Shown piece after piece: positions 50,149 through 59,353 of a stretch of DNA of 64,000 bases (the stretch's first letter is position 1; each line of letters starts with the position of its first letter). This DNA is from Streptomyces sp. 2114.4 (GTDB lineage Bacteria; Actinomycetota; Actinomycetes; Streptomycetales; Streptomycetaceae). The position numbers were made by a program, and so were the translations under genes. The stretch is taken from the NCBI RefSeq assembly GCF_900187385.1, contig NZ_FYEY01000001.1:1364001-1428000 (forward strand), in the 5' to 3' direction. The notes beneath the pieces were generated by a model. It ran no database searches. It was not told the origin of the DNA and saw only the letters and a list, made by a program, of their open reading frames with translations.

Positions 50149-50395
50149 CCGCTCGGTGCCCCGGGGCACGCCGGGGCACCGAGCCGCCCCGGCCACCGGC
50201 CCACCGAAAGGGATGAACCTGCACTTTCCGGGGTGCGACGGCGGCCCGCGGACGTAAACTTGCCGCGACGGCAGGTACCGCCGTCCGGGTCATTGCCAGG
50301 CCCGTACACCGTGGAAATCGTTGGCCGTTCAACCGTCGGCCGCCGCACTGTCGGCCCGCGGGTCGTACGGCCGCCCCGAGGCGGGGAGGACCCTG

Positions 50396-50605
50396 ATGCA
50401 CGCAAACAGGGGCGACCGGCTGGTGGTGCACGGCAGGACCGTCGGGCATCACGACAAGGTCGTCGAAATCGTCGAAGTACTGGGCCCGAACGGCGATCCG
50501 CCCTACCGCGTCCGCGCCGAGGACGGACATGAGGCGATCATGTCTCCCGGCCCCGACTCGGTCGTCCGGCACGGCAAGGCCACCGACATGGATCCCGGCC
50601 GGTAG
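50396..50605 (+). CDS. DUF1918-family protein
   Basis: 69 residues from ATG 50396 with GGGGAGG upstream. GDRLVVHGRTVGHHDKVVEI, GPNGDPPYRVRAEDGHEAIM and SPGPD match DUF1918, a small beta-barrel of unknown function common in actinobacteria. Confidence 0.88.
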   Translation: MHANRGDRLVVHGRTVGHHDKVVEIVEVLGPNGDPPYRVRAEDGHEAIMSPGPDSVVRHGKATDMDPGR

Positions 50606-50733
50606 ACACTGTCCGCCGGTAGCCACCGGCACCGGCCGGCGGACCCGGCCGGCGGACACCGCTCCGGCCCGGTACCGGAATCTCCGCATACGCCGCGGTC
50701 CGCGCGGACCCTCCCGGTCGGCGCGGGCCGCCG

Positions 50734-51963
50734 CTACGACCGCGCCGCGGCGGCGTAGTGGTCGCGCACGACGCGCGCCATGGCACCCGTCCGGTCCTTG
50801 GCCACTTCCTTCGCCGAGAAGTAGACGTGGCCGCCCACCTGCGGATAGTCGCGGGCGAAGGTGAGGTGGCGGGAGATTTCGGCCGGGTCCTTCCAGGCGG
50901 AGGGCTGGGCGTCGCCCGCCTTGTAAAGGGCCTCGCCGATGTAGAGGTCCACCCCGGTGCCCTTGACGGTCCGCGCCCACCAGGGCACGAGTTCGGCGTA
51001 GTCGGCGGCGCTGAAGCCGAGGGGCCAGTAGACCTGGGGCACGAGGTAGTCGAGCCACCCCTCGCGCACCCAGCGGCGGGTGTCGGCGTACAGGTCGTCA
51101 TAGGTCTGCACCCCGGCCTGGGTGCGGGAGCCCTGCGGGTCGGTGGCGCGATTGCGCCAGACCGCGAACGGACTGACGCCGAACCGCACCCGGCGCCCGG
51201 ACCGCCCCCTCCCGTCCCGGAGCCTGGCCGCCATCTCGGAGATCAGCCGGTCGATGTTGTCCCGGCGCCAGGCCGCCCGGCTCCGGAAGCCGCTGCCGAA
51301 CTCGTCGAACGCCGCGTCGTCGTCGAAGTCCTCTCCCTTGACCGGATACGGATAGAAGTAGTCGTCGAAGTGCACCCCGTCGATGTCGTAGCGCCGCACC
51401 GCGTCGAACATCGCGTCCTGGACGAAGCCGCGCACCTCCGGCAGACCGGGGTTGTAGTAGAGCTTGCCGCCGTAGGGCAGGACCCAGTCGGGGTGCCGGC
51501 GGGCGGGGTGGTCCGCCGTGAGCCTGCCGGGGTCGGTGTGGTTGGCCACCCGGTACGGGTTGAACCAGGCATGGAGTTCGAGATTGCGCCGGTGGGCCTC
51601 GCGGACCGCGAAGTCGAGCGGGTCCCATCCGGGGTCACGGCCCTGCTGCCCGGTCAGGCACTGCGCCCAGGGCTCGTACGGGGAGGGCCACAGGGCGTCC
51701 GCGGTGGGCCGCACCTGGAAGAACACCGTGTTCAGCTTGCGGGCGACGGCCGTGTCGAAGTGGGCGCGCAGTTCGCGCTGTTGCGCGGCGGGCTGGAGCT
51801 TCGTACTGGAGGGCCAGTCCAGGTTGGCCACGGTGGCCAGCCACATGCCGCGCATCTCGCGCCGCGGCGGGCCGTCCGCGGGCGCCGCCGCCCCCGCGGT
51901 GAGCAGCGAAGAGGCCGCGCCCAGCGTGGCCACGGCAAACCCTCTGCGTGTGAAATGCCTCAT
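50734..51963 (-). CDS. Exported glycosidase-like protein, GHL10/UPF0748 family
   Basis: 409 residues from ATG 51963 (a TTG directly upstream is an alternative). Tat-like signal: RHFTRRGFAVATLGAASSLLTAG. The (beta/alpha)8 domain shows EMRGMWLATVANLDWPS, NTVFFQVRPTADALWPS, YDIDGVHFDDYFYPYP (acidic active-site pair) and YLVPQVYWPLGF. Members act on cell-wall or polysaccharide glycans; no substrate has been fixed here. It stands alone and is divergent from the HBDH gene. Confidence 0.88.
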   Translation of the reverse strand: MRHFTRRGFAVATLGAASSLLTAGAAAPADGPPRREMRGMWLATVANLDWPSSTKLQPAAQQRELRAHFDTAVARKLNTVFFQVRPTADALWPSPYEPWAQCLTGQQGRDPGWDPLDFAVREAHRRNLELHAWFNPYRVANHTDPGRLTADHPARRHPDWVLPYGGKLYYNPGLPEVRGFVQDAMFDAVRRYDIDGVHFDDYFYPYPVKGEDFDDDAAFDEFGSGFRSRAAWRRDNIDRLISEMAARLRDGRGRSGRRVRFGVSPFAVWRNRATDPQGSRTQAGVQTYDDLYADTRRWVREGWLDYLVPQVYWPLGFSAADYAELVPWWARTVKGTGVDLYIGEALYKAGDAQPSAWKDPAEISRHLTFARDYPQVGGHVYFSAKEVAKDRTGAMARVVRDHYAAAARS

Positions 51964-52131
51964 CAAGAATTCCCCAGGTTGTCCGGTTCGTCCCGTCCTG
52001 AGGGTTCACAATGCCCGCCCCGGCGGCCTCGGCACGGCACCGCGCGGAGTAACGTCGGGGCCGAGGCGGCCGCCGGACCCTTACGGCGTAACGGCGTATC
52101 GCCGGTCCTGAAGATCAGCGAAAGGCACGAT

Positions 52132-52989
52132 GTGACCGACATCGAACGCGTCGGAGTGGTCGGTTGCGGCCAGATGGGCGCCGGCATCGCCGAGGTGTGC
52201 GCCCGCGCCGGACTGGACGTCATGGTCGCGGAGACCACCGGCGAAGCTCTGGAGCTGGGTCGTACCCGTTTGACCAACTCTCTCGGCAAGGCCGCCGAGC
52301 GCGGCAAGATCACTGCCGAGGAACGCGACGCGACGCTCGACCGGCTCAGCTTCACCACCGACCTCGGTGAGTTCGCCGACCGCGATCTCGTCATCGAGGC
52401 CGTGGTGGAGAACGAGCAGGTCAAGACCGAGATCTTCCAGGTCCTCGACCAGGTGATCACCCGGCCGGACGCCATCTTGGCGTCCAACACCTCGTCGATC
52501 CCGCTGGTGAAGCTGGCGGTCGCCACCTCCCGGCCCGACCAGGTCATCGGAATCCACTTCTTCAACCCGGCCCCGGTGCAGAAGCTCGTCGAGCTGATCC
52601 CCGCCCTGACCACCGGCGAGGAGACCATCAAGCGCGCCGAGTCCCTGGTGCAGGACGTGCTGGGCAAGCATGCGATCCGCGCCCAGGACCGCTCGGGTTT
52701 CGTGGTCAACGCCCTGCTCATCCCGTATCTGCTCTCCGCGATCCGGATGTTCGAGTCGGGCATCGCCAGCCGCGAGGACATCGACAACGGCATGGAGATG
52801 GGCTGCGCCCACCCGATGGGCCCGCTCAAGCTGGCCGATCTGATCGGCCTGGACACCGTGTCCTCGGTCGCCGCCTCCATGTACGAGGAGTACAAGGAGC
52901 CCCTGTACGCCGCTCCCCCGCTGCTCGCGCGGATGGTCGACGCGGGCCGGCTGGGGCGGAAGTCGGGGTCGGGGTTCTACCCGTACTAG
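52132..52989 (+). CDS. 3-hydroxybutyryl-CoA dehydrogenase
   Basis: 285 residues from GTG 52132 (AAAGG upstream). NAD-binding GVVGCGQMGAGIAEVCARAG near residue 7, then ASNTSSIPLVKLA, GIHFFNPAPVQKLVEL and DRSGFVVNALLIPYLL complete the family. It interconverts acetoacetyl-CoA and (S)-3-hydroxybutyryl-CoA (butanoyl-CoA and ethylmalonyl-CoA routes). Its last 95 bp recur downstream at 57562, see the repeat entries; this copy is intact. Confidence 0.92.
   Translation: MTDIERVGVVGCGQMGAGIAEVCARAGLDVMVAETTGEALELGRTRLTNSLGKAAERGKITAEERDATLDRLSFTTDLGEFADRDLVIEAVVENEQVKTEIFQVLDQVITRPDAILASNTSSIPLVKLAVATSRPDQVIGIHFFNPAPVQKLVELIPALTTGEETIKRAESLVQDVLGKHAIRAQDRSGFVVNALLIPYLLSAIRMFESGIASREDIDNGMEMGCAHPMGPLKLADLIGLDTVSSVAASMYEEYKEPLYAAPPLLARMVDAGRLGRKSGSGFYPY
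52895..52989 (+). repeat. Left copy of the HBDH-tail direct repeat (attL-like)
   Basis: The last 31 codons including the stop of the HBDH gene. The copy at 57562-57656 aligns without gaps at an offset of 4667: the first 31 bases are identical and I count eight mismatches in 95, mostly at third codon positions. Weaker similarity continues about 70 bases past the stop on both sides. Confidence 0.85.
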
Positions 52990-53484
52990 GGAGTCTGGCG
53001 GACCCGCCAAGTGGCACTGTTCACGGGCGAGTTGGCCTGGAGCAGCGCCGACGGCGCCGCTGCCGTGGGGGCGTTCTCGTTCCCCGCCGGTCCCTCAGCC
53101 ACGCAGTCTTGGCCGGCCGGCCAGTCTGCACGAGGAAACGGCCTGGGCGCCGTCATCGACTGGTAGAGAACTGGCCCTGAACTGGGACTTTTCCTCTTTC
53201 GGAGCTGTCAGGGACCTTCCGGCTTACTCAGCGGAAAGTCCCTGGGAAGTCCCTGAGACAGAGCTGGAAGTCCCTGAAAAATCCCTGGGAAGCACCTGGT
53301 TCGGAGCGGCCTGACCAACGTCTTCGAGCCCTGCGTCCGAGGCTCAGGGCGACGACCATGGCGAGCGGACTTTCCGGCCAGGGAAAAGCTCCCACCACAT
53401 CTCGGACGTCTGGCACGGCGTCGCCGAAGTCGGTTCAGCAGTACCTCGATGAGTCGCAGCAGTGGGTGCCGGGGGGGGGAGTCT
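52990..53484. other. Gene-free left end of the inserted segment
   Basis: 495 bases. The first 70 resemble the sequence after the downstream repeat copy. Positions about 53235-53290 hold four direct repeats of AAGTCCCTGG/A. A run of nine G occurs at 53471-53479. I found no gene with a ribosome-binding site. Confidence 0.6.
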
Positions 53485-53528
53485 CCCTCCGACACCACCC
53501 GTCTGATCGGGCGGGTGGTGTCGGAGGG
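53485..53528 (-). terminator. Strong hairpin after the ABC permease gene
   Basis: A 17-bp perfect stem (CCCTCCGACACCACCCG) with a 10-base loop, 36 bases past the permease stop; no U tract. Confidence 0.75.
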
Positions 53529-53564
53529 CCGTGGCTACGCTCATAGAGTCAGCAGCTGTTTCGG

Positions 53565-55751
53565 TCAGTCGGCGCGAGGCCGCCACGCCAGTGCGCGTCG
53601 TGCGGCTGTCGAACCACCCGCAGCTGTTGCAGCTGCGGCCAGGAGGCCCGTTGCTGTCAGGACGGCCGTGATGAGGTTCCACGACAGGGTTGCTCCGCTT
53701 TCTCCTCCCGTGACGGGCTGGACCAGCACGACGTGAACGAAGGCGCCGACGGCACCAGCGCCCAGAAGCGGGACCCCGAGGCACCAGAAAGCCGTCGTGT
53801 GGAACACCTGACTGCGTCCGGTGAGCACGGTGAGGGGGGCCAGCGTTTGCGAGAATCGCAGAAATTCTGAGAGGGCGGCCAGTGCCATGGCGGTGAGCAG
53901 AACGAGCGTGCCGATGGTGCCGAGGAAGGGAATCCAGCGTGACTGATAGCCGACGGTGAAAGATTTGGCTCCGTCTTCCGCCACCGGCTCGGTGCGTGCC
54001 TTCACGCCCAGGTACAGGTGGGCGGCGCGTTTGACGGCCGGGATATCCATGGGCTTGTCGATGTCGGTGAAGACGACGGCCTGCAGACCTTCGGCACGGT
54101 TGATGGCACGGACGGGACCGGTGCGCACCGCGGCGGGGGTCTGGCCGAAAGTCTGGTAGCCGGAGACTCTGAGGCGCTTGTCGAGTTCCCCGTACGGCAC
54201 TTTGGCCTCTTGCCCAGTGGTAGGGCAGGGGAGCCGTAGGGCATGGAGGCCGCTGCACGGCGCTTGGAGGACACGGCTGGCGCTGGAACCGTCGGGTTGG
54301 ATGTTCCCCGTGCCGATGGCGACCGTGTGCGCCCCTTCGGGAAGTGCGGCAGTGAAGGCGTCGGTGAGCCGCGTTGCCGAAGTTTGCACGAGCGCCATGC
54401 TCCGCCCCTGCGCGGAGTTCAGCTGTTCCTCGTCTCCGGAGCGGGCGAACAGAAGACTGGTGATGATCTGGGTCTGGCCGATGACACCGATGGCGATGAT
54501 CATTGCGGCCACCAGACGGACCACCATGCCAGGTCGGGCCGCAGTGGTGCGGGCGGCGATCAGGCGCGCCGGGGCGCCACTGTGGTGAGGCGACTTCGCA
54601 GCCCGGCCGCTGATTCGTGACGCGGCCCAGCCGATCACCCAGGGAAGCGTCACCCACACGCCGACGACCGCGAACAGATAAGCCGCCGCGGAGCGTTGCG
54701 CACCGAAGGACCGCGACGTCAGAGCCAGGACAAGAAAGGCGGGACAGGACCCCAGGGCCAGAAGTCGCAGCAGACCGCTGCCTGCCGCACGAGGCCTTGT
54801 CGATGCTCCTTTACGCGAGGCAGCCGGACGCAACAAGAGGATCAGTCCGAGCATCCCCACCGCGGAGAAGGCCACGGCAGCCGCCAGAGTCACGCCCACG
54901 CGACGCAGGTCCCTTGCGTACAGGGTGTAGTAGATCCACGGCAATTGGACATCTACCAGCAGGAAAGGAACGGTGAACAAGACAGCGAGAGCAGCCCCGA
55001 TACAGACGGGCCGGACCGCGGCCCCGATGTCCATCCAGGCGCGTGCCGCCCGGCCGGCACCGAGAGTGTGCAGCAGAGCATCGCGACGGTCCCTTCCCGC
55101 AGCGCCCATCCTGGCCGCCGCTGCCGCCAGTCCCAGAGCCGGAAGTCCCAGCAGCACGCCGATGATGGCCATCATGGACGACCGGGGGCCGATGATCCGC
55201 AGGTCGCCGAAGACCGGTCCGGGGCCTCCGTACCCGGTGATCCCCTCCATCCGTGCTGTGCCCACCATCGCCGTGGTGGGACGCACGTAAGCCAGCCGTT
55301 CGCCCGGTGATGCCAGCCCCTCCGCGGAGACGGTACCGACGCTGGTGCCATACCGGTGGGTGAAATCCTCACTGGCGGGCCCCTCGGCCAGCGCCGGCGA
55401 CAACAACACCTCACCGGGGGCCGGCCAGCTCGCGACGCCAGGCGGCAAAGGCGCATCCTTGGTCAAGGGAGCGATGACGACCACGGTGAATTGGCGCCCT
55501 TGGTAGCTGTCCCAGTACCGGCTCCACAGAGCCGAGGCCTGGTGCCCGTGATCCGCAAGGGTGGGCACGCGCGCCGCGCCGCGCTGCTCGCGTCCCTCCC
55601 ACGTCGCAGCGGTCGCGACCAGCGAGCAGAGCGTGACGGCGACGACCGCGGTGGCGGCCAGCAGCGCCCAGAAGCGGGCCCGGCCGCCCTCGGCAGTCCG
55701 CCCGGCTGCCCGGCCGATGCGGAGCATGTGGTGGATCCGACCACGCTTCAT
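53565..55751 (-). CDS. FtsX/MacB-type ABC permease, large
   Basis: 728 residues from ATG 55751, overlapping the ATPase stop (ATGA). Membrane segments: one near residue 27, three around residues 205-330, several around 345-450, and three at the C-terminus (RWIPFLGTIGTLVLLTAMALAAL near residue 590 on). A long extracytoplasmic loop lies between segment 1 and 2 and another before the C-terminal group, the duplicated FtsX layout. It probably exports, extracts or gives resistance to a peptide. Codon use is slightly less GC-rich than core genes. Confidence 0.82.
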   Translation of the reverse strand: MKRGRIHHMLRIGRAAGRTAEGGRARFWALLAATAVVAVTLCSLVATAATWEGREQRGAARVPTLADHGHQASALWSRYWDSYQGRQFTVVVIAPLTKDAPLPPGVASWPAPGEVLLSPALAEGPASEDFTHRYGTSVGTVSAEGLASPGERLAYVRPTTAMVGTARMEGITGYGGPGPVFGDLRIIGPRSSMMAIIGVLLGLPALGLAAAAARMGAAGRDRRDALLHTLGAGRAARAWMDIGAAVRPVCIGAALAVLFTVPFLLVDVQLPWIYYTLYARDLRRVGVTLAAAVAFSAVGMLGLILLLRPAASRKGASTRPRAAGSGLLRLLALGSCPAFLVLALTSRSFGAQRSAAAYLFAVVGVWVTLPWVIGWAASRISGRAAKSPHHSGAPARLIAARTTAARPGMVVRLVAAMIIAIGVIGQTQIITSLLFARSGDEEQLNSAQGRSMALVQTSATRLTDAFTAALPEGAHTVAIGTGNIQPDGSSASRVLQAPCSGLHALRLPCPTTGQEAKVPYGELDKRLRVSGYQTFGQTPAAVRTGPVRAINRAEGLQAVVFTDIDKPMDIPAVKRAAHLYLGVKARTEPVAEDGAKSFTVGYQSRWIPFLGTIGTLVLLTAMALAALSEFLRFSQTLAPLTVLTGRSQVFHTTAFWCLGVPLLGAGAVGAFVHVVLVQPVTGGESGATLSWNLITAVLTATGLLAAAATAAGGSTAARRALAWRPRAD

Positions 55752-56419
55752 CGTGCACCTGCCAGGGCCCCTTGTTCCAGGTGCATGACCCGGTCGGCCC
55801 GGTTTGCCACAGCGGGATCGTGGGTGACGACGAGCAATCCGCATCCGCGTTCGGCGGGTACGGCGAACAGCGTTTCGGCCACATGATCGCGCGAGGCTTC
55901 GTCAAGTGCACCGGTGGGCTCGTCCGCCAAGAGCAGTGTGGGGCTGCCGATCAGCGCCCGTGCCACGGCCACCCGTTGGCGCTCACCGCCGGACAGCTCA
56001 CTGGTGGCAGTGTCAGTGAAGGGCACGCCGAGTTCATCCAGAAGTTTACGGCTTTCGCCATAGGCGCGGTCACGGTCCACGCTATCCAGCAGGGCAACCA
56101 ACGCCACGTTCTCCACCGGAGAGAGTTCGGGCAGCAATTCCCCGAACTGGAAGACCATCCCCATGCGCTTCCTGCGGTGCTCTGCCAGGCGGCGGCTGCG
56201 CAAAGAGACGACATCGCGTCCAGCGACCATGACTGATCCAGCATCAGGGCGAACGAGCCCAAGGATGATGGAAAGGAGTGTGCTTTTCCCGGACCCTGAA
56301 GGGCCCATAACGGCGACGGACTCGCCGGCGCTCACGGCAAGTCCGAGCCCGTCGAGCAGGCGTCGGCCCCCGACCTCGTACCCCAGCTCGCGGACTTCCA
56401 GAGGCAACGCATCCGACAC
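55748..56419 (-). CDS. ABC ATPase, LolD/MacB type
   Basis: 223 residues from GTG 56419 (AAAGG upstream). Walker A MGPSGSGKST, signature LSGGERQRVAVARALIG, Walker B LLADEPTGALDE and H-loop VTHDPAVANRAD are all present, so it should hydrolyse ATP. It powers the permease encoded immediately downstream. The gene lies 86 bases after the small secreted protein and all three share one strand. Confidence 0.92.
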   Translation of the reverse strand: MSDALPLEVRELGYEVGGRRLLDGLGLAVSAGESVAVMGPSGSGKSTLLSIILGLVRPDAGSVMVAGRDVVSLRSRRLAEHRRKRMGMVFQFGELLPELSPVENVALVALLDSVDRDRAYGESRKLLDELGVPFTDTATSELSGGERQRVAVARALIGSPTLLLADEPTGALDEASRDHVAETLFAVPAERGCGLLVVTHDPAVANRADRVMHLEQGALAGAR

Positions 56420-56505
56420 GCCATCTGCCTTTCAGAGGAAAAGAATCAGCAATACGCTGCCCGGGGCGAAGAGCGTCCCGGGCAGCTCGATGTCACAGCG
56501 GCCCG

Positions 56506-56868
56506 TTAGCGACGCTGGTCGTCGCTCCACCAGTTGGAACAGTCGTCCGGCCACTTGTCGATTTCGGTGCAGACTCGCATGTCCCACACCCTTCCGCCCC
56601 GATTGCTGTACACCTTGGTGCCCTCACCACTGTGATTCCACAGTGTGTAAATATCCTCCGAACTGTTGCGGTTGTACTCAGCCTTTACGGAGTTGCCGTC
56701 TCCCTTGGTATCCTTCAGGCCGACCTGATGTCCGTCATCCCTACGCCACGAATGCGCACCAGACGTGTACCGTTGCATGTCCGCGAAGGCGGTGGTGGCG
56801 CCTGCTGCTATGGCAACCCCCGCGACCACCACAGCTGCCCGTGACACTAATTTGCTGGCTCTCTTCAT
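56506..56868 (-). CDS. Small secreted protein heading the ABC operon
   Basis: 120 residues from ATG 56868 (GGGAGACG upstream). A Sec signal (RAAVVVAGVAIAAGATTAFA) releases a mature part of about 90 residues rich in Asp, Arg, Asn and Trp (HSWRRDDGHQVGLKDTKGDG, IYTLWNHSGEGTKVYSN, VRVCTEIDKWPDDCSNWW in outline) with two Cys that could form one disulfide. Similar small secreted proteins occur next to transporter genes in Streptomyces. The order peptide-ATPase-permease recalls lactococcin-972-type bacteriocin operons, but the sequence does not clearly belong there. Role unknown. Confidence 0.72.
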   Translation of the reverse strand: MKRASKLVSRAAVVVAGVAIAAGATTAFADMQRYTSGAHSWRRDDGHQVGLKDTKGDGNSVKAEYNRNSSEDIYTLWNHSGEGTKVYSNRGGRVWDMRVCTEIDKWPDDCSNWWSDDQRR

Positions 56869-57393
56869 GGAACGTCTCCCGTTGTCGTGCAGACACCCGC
56901 AGCAGAGGCCAGCGGGCGGTGGACGCTAACGATCCTTACAGTCCGCAAATCTAGCGTGAAGTCGCATTCTGGCCATTGCACTTACAGAGTGGCCGTTCCC
57001 ATCTGAATTCGAACGATTCCTGCGTAGACTACTAAAGCGGAATTACACACTCCCGCACCGACATCCACACCGGCCATCCTGAGCCGCCCGCGCCAGGGGC
57101 GAACCACCCATTCCCGCGATCTCCGAGTGGCTTCGCTTCCCATACACCGCAAGGGCACTCCGAACCTTCGTGCGACTCACGCCATCACCTGAAGCAATCA
57201 TTCCGTTCATCTCCCGCTCCCGGCAGGTCGCGAAACATTCGGCCTGAATGAGAGGTCGTTAGATTTGGGGAGGTGATGGTGGGTGATGAGGGCCGCGGCT
57301 CCGCCGGCGAAGGCAAGGCAGTGTCCTGGCATTCAGGGTCCTCATCGCGAGCGTAAATCCCGCCAACCGCCCTTTTCTCGCCCCTCTCAGGGG
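56869..57393. other. Promoter region and remnant sequence before the integrase fragment
   Basis: 525 bases, AT-richer around 56940-57060 (ACTACTAAAGCGGAATTACACAC), which probably holds the promoter of the secreted-protein/ABC operon. The right part is GC-rich without a convincing gene. Confidence 0.45.
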
Positions 57394-57555
57394 GGCGGAG
57401 CTGACAAGTGCGTGTTCCAGAAGGATGCCTGCCCGGACAAGTCCTCGGGGATCCGGCGGTACCCCGTCTACGAACTTTCGCCCGCGGACATGTTCCACGT
57501 CCTCCGGCGCACGTACGCGAGTACCCAGCTTGAGGCAGGCGAGGCAATCGTGAGT
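57394..57555 (+). pseudogene. Tyrosine integrase remnant
   Basis: About 54 codons ending in SPADMFHVLRRTYASTQLEA, then GEAIVSV. This is the HxLRHTYAS-x-x-LEAGE block of phage-type integrases (catalytic His and Arg). The next expected block (LGHSSPxxTxDHYAH with the Tyr nucleophile) is missing: the frame runs straight into the repeated HBDH tail at 57562. An integrase ending beside its attachment site is the normal layout of integrative elements. Confidence 0.75.
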
Positions 57556-57561
57556 GTGTGC

Positions 57562-57656
57562 AGGAGCCCCTGTACGCCGCTCCCCCGCTGCTGGCGCGGA
57601 TGGTCGACGCGGGGCGGCTGGGCCGGAAGTCCGGGTCGGGCTTCTACGCGTACTGA
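57562..57656 (+). repeat. Right copy of the HBDH-tail direct repeat (attR-like)
   Basis: Encodes EPLYAAPPLLARMVDAGRLG, then RKSGSGFYAY and a stop, the end of 3-hydroxybutyryl-CoA dehydrogenase without the rest of the gene. It differs from the functional copy by one residue in the last three (AY for PY). It bounds the inserted segment on the right. Confidence 0.85.
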
Positions 57657-57736
57657 GGGGCACAACGGCACCGCCAAGCAGCGCTGTTCCGGGGTGAGTT
57701 CATTCTGGAACAGCGCCGACGGCCGGCCCGCCCCGG

Positions 57737-58170
57737 GTGGCTCTCGCCACCTCCGCCGGGCCTGCGATCCCAGTAAGCCGCAAAAACGGCCGGCAGCTCG
57801 CCGAGTACGGCAGCCACGCCGTCCCGACGGCCTCCCGTACCTGCTGCCCCGCAGCCGCGGGGATGCCGACGACCTCCGCGACGATCTGCAGGCATACCTC
57901 GCCGAACAACTCGGCGAGGCAAACGGGGTGTTGGTCGTGGACGACACCGGCTTCGTGAAGAAGGGCCCAAGTCCTCTACCGGCGACCGCCGGCCCTGCCG
58001 CGCCGCCCGCGTTCCCGGCGAGCGCAACTTTGCCATCAAGGGCAACTTTGCCCGCGCCATGATCGAACGCCCCGTGGTCTCCCGGTTCCCCCTCGCCTGG
58101 GGTACCGCCGATTGCGCCTGCGGGAAGGACTCGCGTCCCCTCCCGATTCGCGGGGATCGCAGCCGTCAAT
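57737..58170 (+). pseudogene. IS701-like transposase remnant
   Basis: Transposase pieces in shifting frames: RKNGRQLAEYGSHAVP, then DADDLRDDLQAYLAEQLGEA and VLVVDDTGFVKKG (first DDE Asp), then FAIKGNFARAMIERPVVSRF and LAWGTADCACGKD. Order matches IS701/IS4-superfamily DDE transposases; the C-terminal half with the last Glu is missing and at least two frameshifts are present. Inactive. It lies between the attR-like repeat and the T7SS toxin operon. Confidence 0.72.
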
Positions 58171-58272
58171 CTAGTATCGCCCCTGCTCACACCATGGGGT
58201 GACGGTCGTACCGCGCTGCCTGGCGTGCGCTGAAGCCGTGACAGGTCGACACAAGCAGGGGTGCGGAGCCGG

Positions 58273-58737
58273 ATGGGCAGCGAGCTGTCGCCAGGGACGG
58301 CGGAACTGCGCGCGCAGATGGCCGCGTTCCTACGAGGTGAAGGCGATCCGCAGGCGCTGGTCGAGGCCGCGCAGGGCGCGGAGCTTCTGCTCCCCCTGCT
58401 CGGTGAGAGTGCCGTGTGGAGTGGCGAGTTGGACGGCATGCGCTGGTTGTTCGCGTTCACCAGCACAGGTGAGATGCACGCCTTCCTGCAGCAGAAGTGG
58501 GAGGCGGCCAAGCCCGACGAACTCCCCGCCGAACTGGCCCGGTACGTACGCTACTTGCGCGTGGGCGGTGAGGAGCTGTTGCAGGAGCTGCTTCCTGGGC
58601 TGGTGGAGCGGGACCGGGTTTTGATGGGGGTCGTGGTGGACGTGTCCTCCGGACTTCGCGCCTTCCTGCCGCCCGTGTCCGGAATCGTGCCGGACGGGAT
58701 CGCGCTCGATAAGGAATCCATAGCCAAGGGGAGCTGA
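58273..58737 (+). CDS. SseB-like T7SS-associated protein
   Basis: 154 residues from ATG 58273 (GTG 58261 is an alternative in frame). The middle shows the SseB N-domain pattern: ALVEAAQGAELLLPLLGES, then GMRWLFAFTSTGEMHAFLQQ. The C-terminal part (VVVDVSSGLRAFLPPVSGI) is also typical. Such proteins recur in Streptomyces type VII secretion toxin loci, probably as chaperones or adaptors. It is first in a run of five genes with gaps of four bases or less. Confidence 0.75.
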   Translation: MGSELSPGTAELRAQMAAFLRGEGDPQALVEAAQGAELLLPLLGESAVWSGELDGMRWLFAFTSTGEMHAFLQQKWEAAKPDELPAELARYVRYLRVGGEELLQELLPGLVERDRVLMGVVVDVSSGLRAFLPPVSGIVPDGIALDKESIAKGS

Positions 58738-58741
58738 CCAC

Positions 58742-59353
58742 GTGGTGAGTGGTGGGGGTTTCGGGGTCGATCCGCAGATCCTGAAGCAGGTGTCCAAGGG
58801 CATCAACGATGCGCTGGACGAGCTGAAGAAGATCACGGATGCGACTGAAGCGACCACGGGTCAGGGCTTCTCCGATCTGTCGGTGTCGCCGACCGTGATG
58901 GGGCACTCCGATGCTTCTCAGTGGCTGGACGACTTCGCCAAGCGTTGGGGCTGGGAGGTCCAGGCGCTCCTGGACGAGGGCGACGACGTGGCCGGGACGT
59001 TGGATCTGAACGCGGGCTACTACCAGGAGGCGGAAGAGTACGGCACGGGCGTCCTCAAGGACGTGGTGCTGTCCGCGACTGCGGACCCGACGCTGACCTC
59101 GGAGAAGGCGGAGAAGATGTCCTGGAGCCAGGTGGGCGGCAAGATCGAGGACGCCTACACCCCCGACTACTCCATGGACAGTTTCCAGGACGCTGCCAAG
59201 GAGAGCCGGAAGAACCTCTCCCACACCTGGACGGACGTCACGGAGACCGGAGTGGCCGGGGGCCACATCCGGGTGGCGAAGGCCGTCGTCTCCGCACCCT
59301 TCAGCGGTGACGACGACGGGCACGACGCCGGCACCGCGGCGAAGGAGAAGTGA
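58742..59353 (+). CDS. WXG-like T7SS partner protein
   Basis: 203 residues from GTG 58742 with AGGGGAG upstream. Helical throughout, with a WGW turn (DDFAKRWGWEVQALLDEG) resembling the WXG motif of ESX substrates, preceded by LKQVSKGINDALDELKKITD. Asp/Gly-rich C-terminus. It probably forms a helical hairpin that pairs with the toxin's N-terminal domain for export. Its stop overlaps the toxin start region. Confidence 0.75.
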   Translation: MVSGGGFGVDPQILKQVSKGINDALDELKKITDATEATTGQGFSDLSVSPTVMGHSDASQWLDDFAKRWGWEVQALLDEGDDVAGTLDLNAGYYQEAEEYGTGVLKDVVLSATADPTLTSEKAEKMSWSQVGGKIEDAYTPDYSMDSFQDAAKESRKNLSHTWTDVTETGVAGGHIRVAKAVVSAPFSGDDDGHDAGTAAKEK

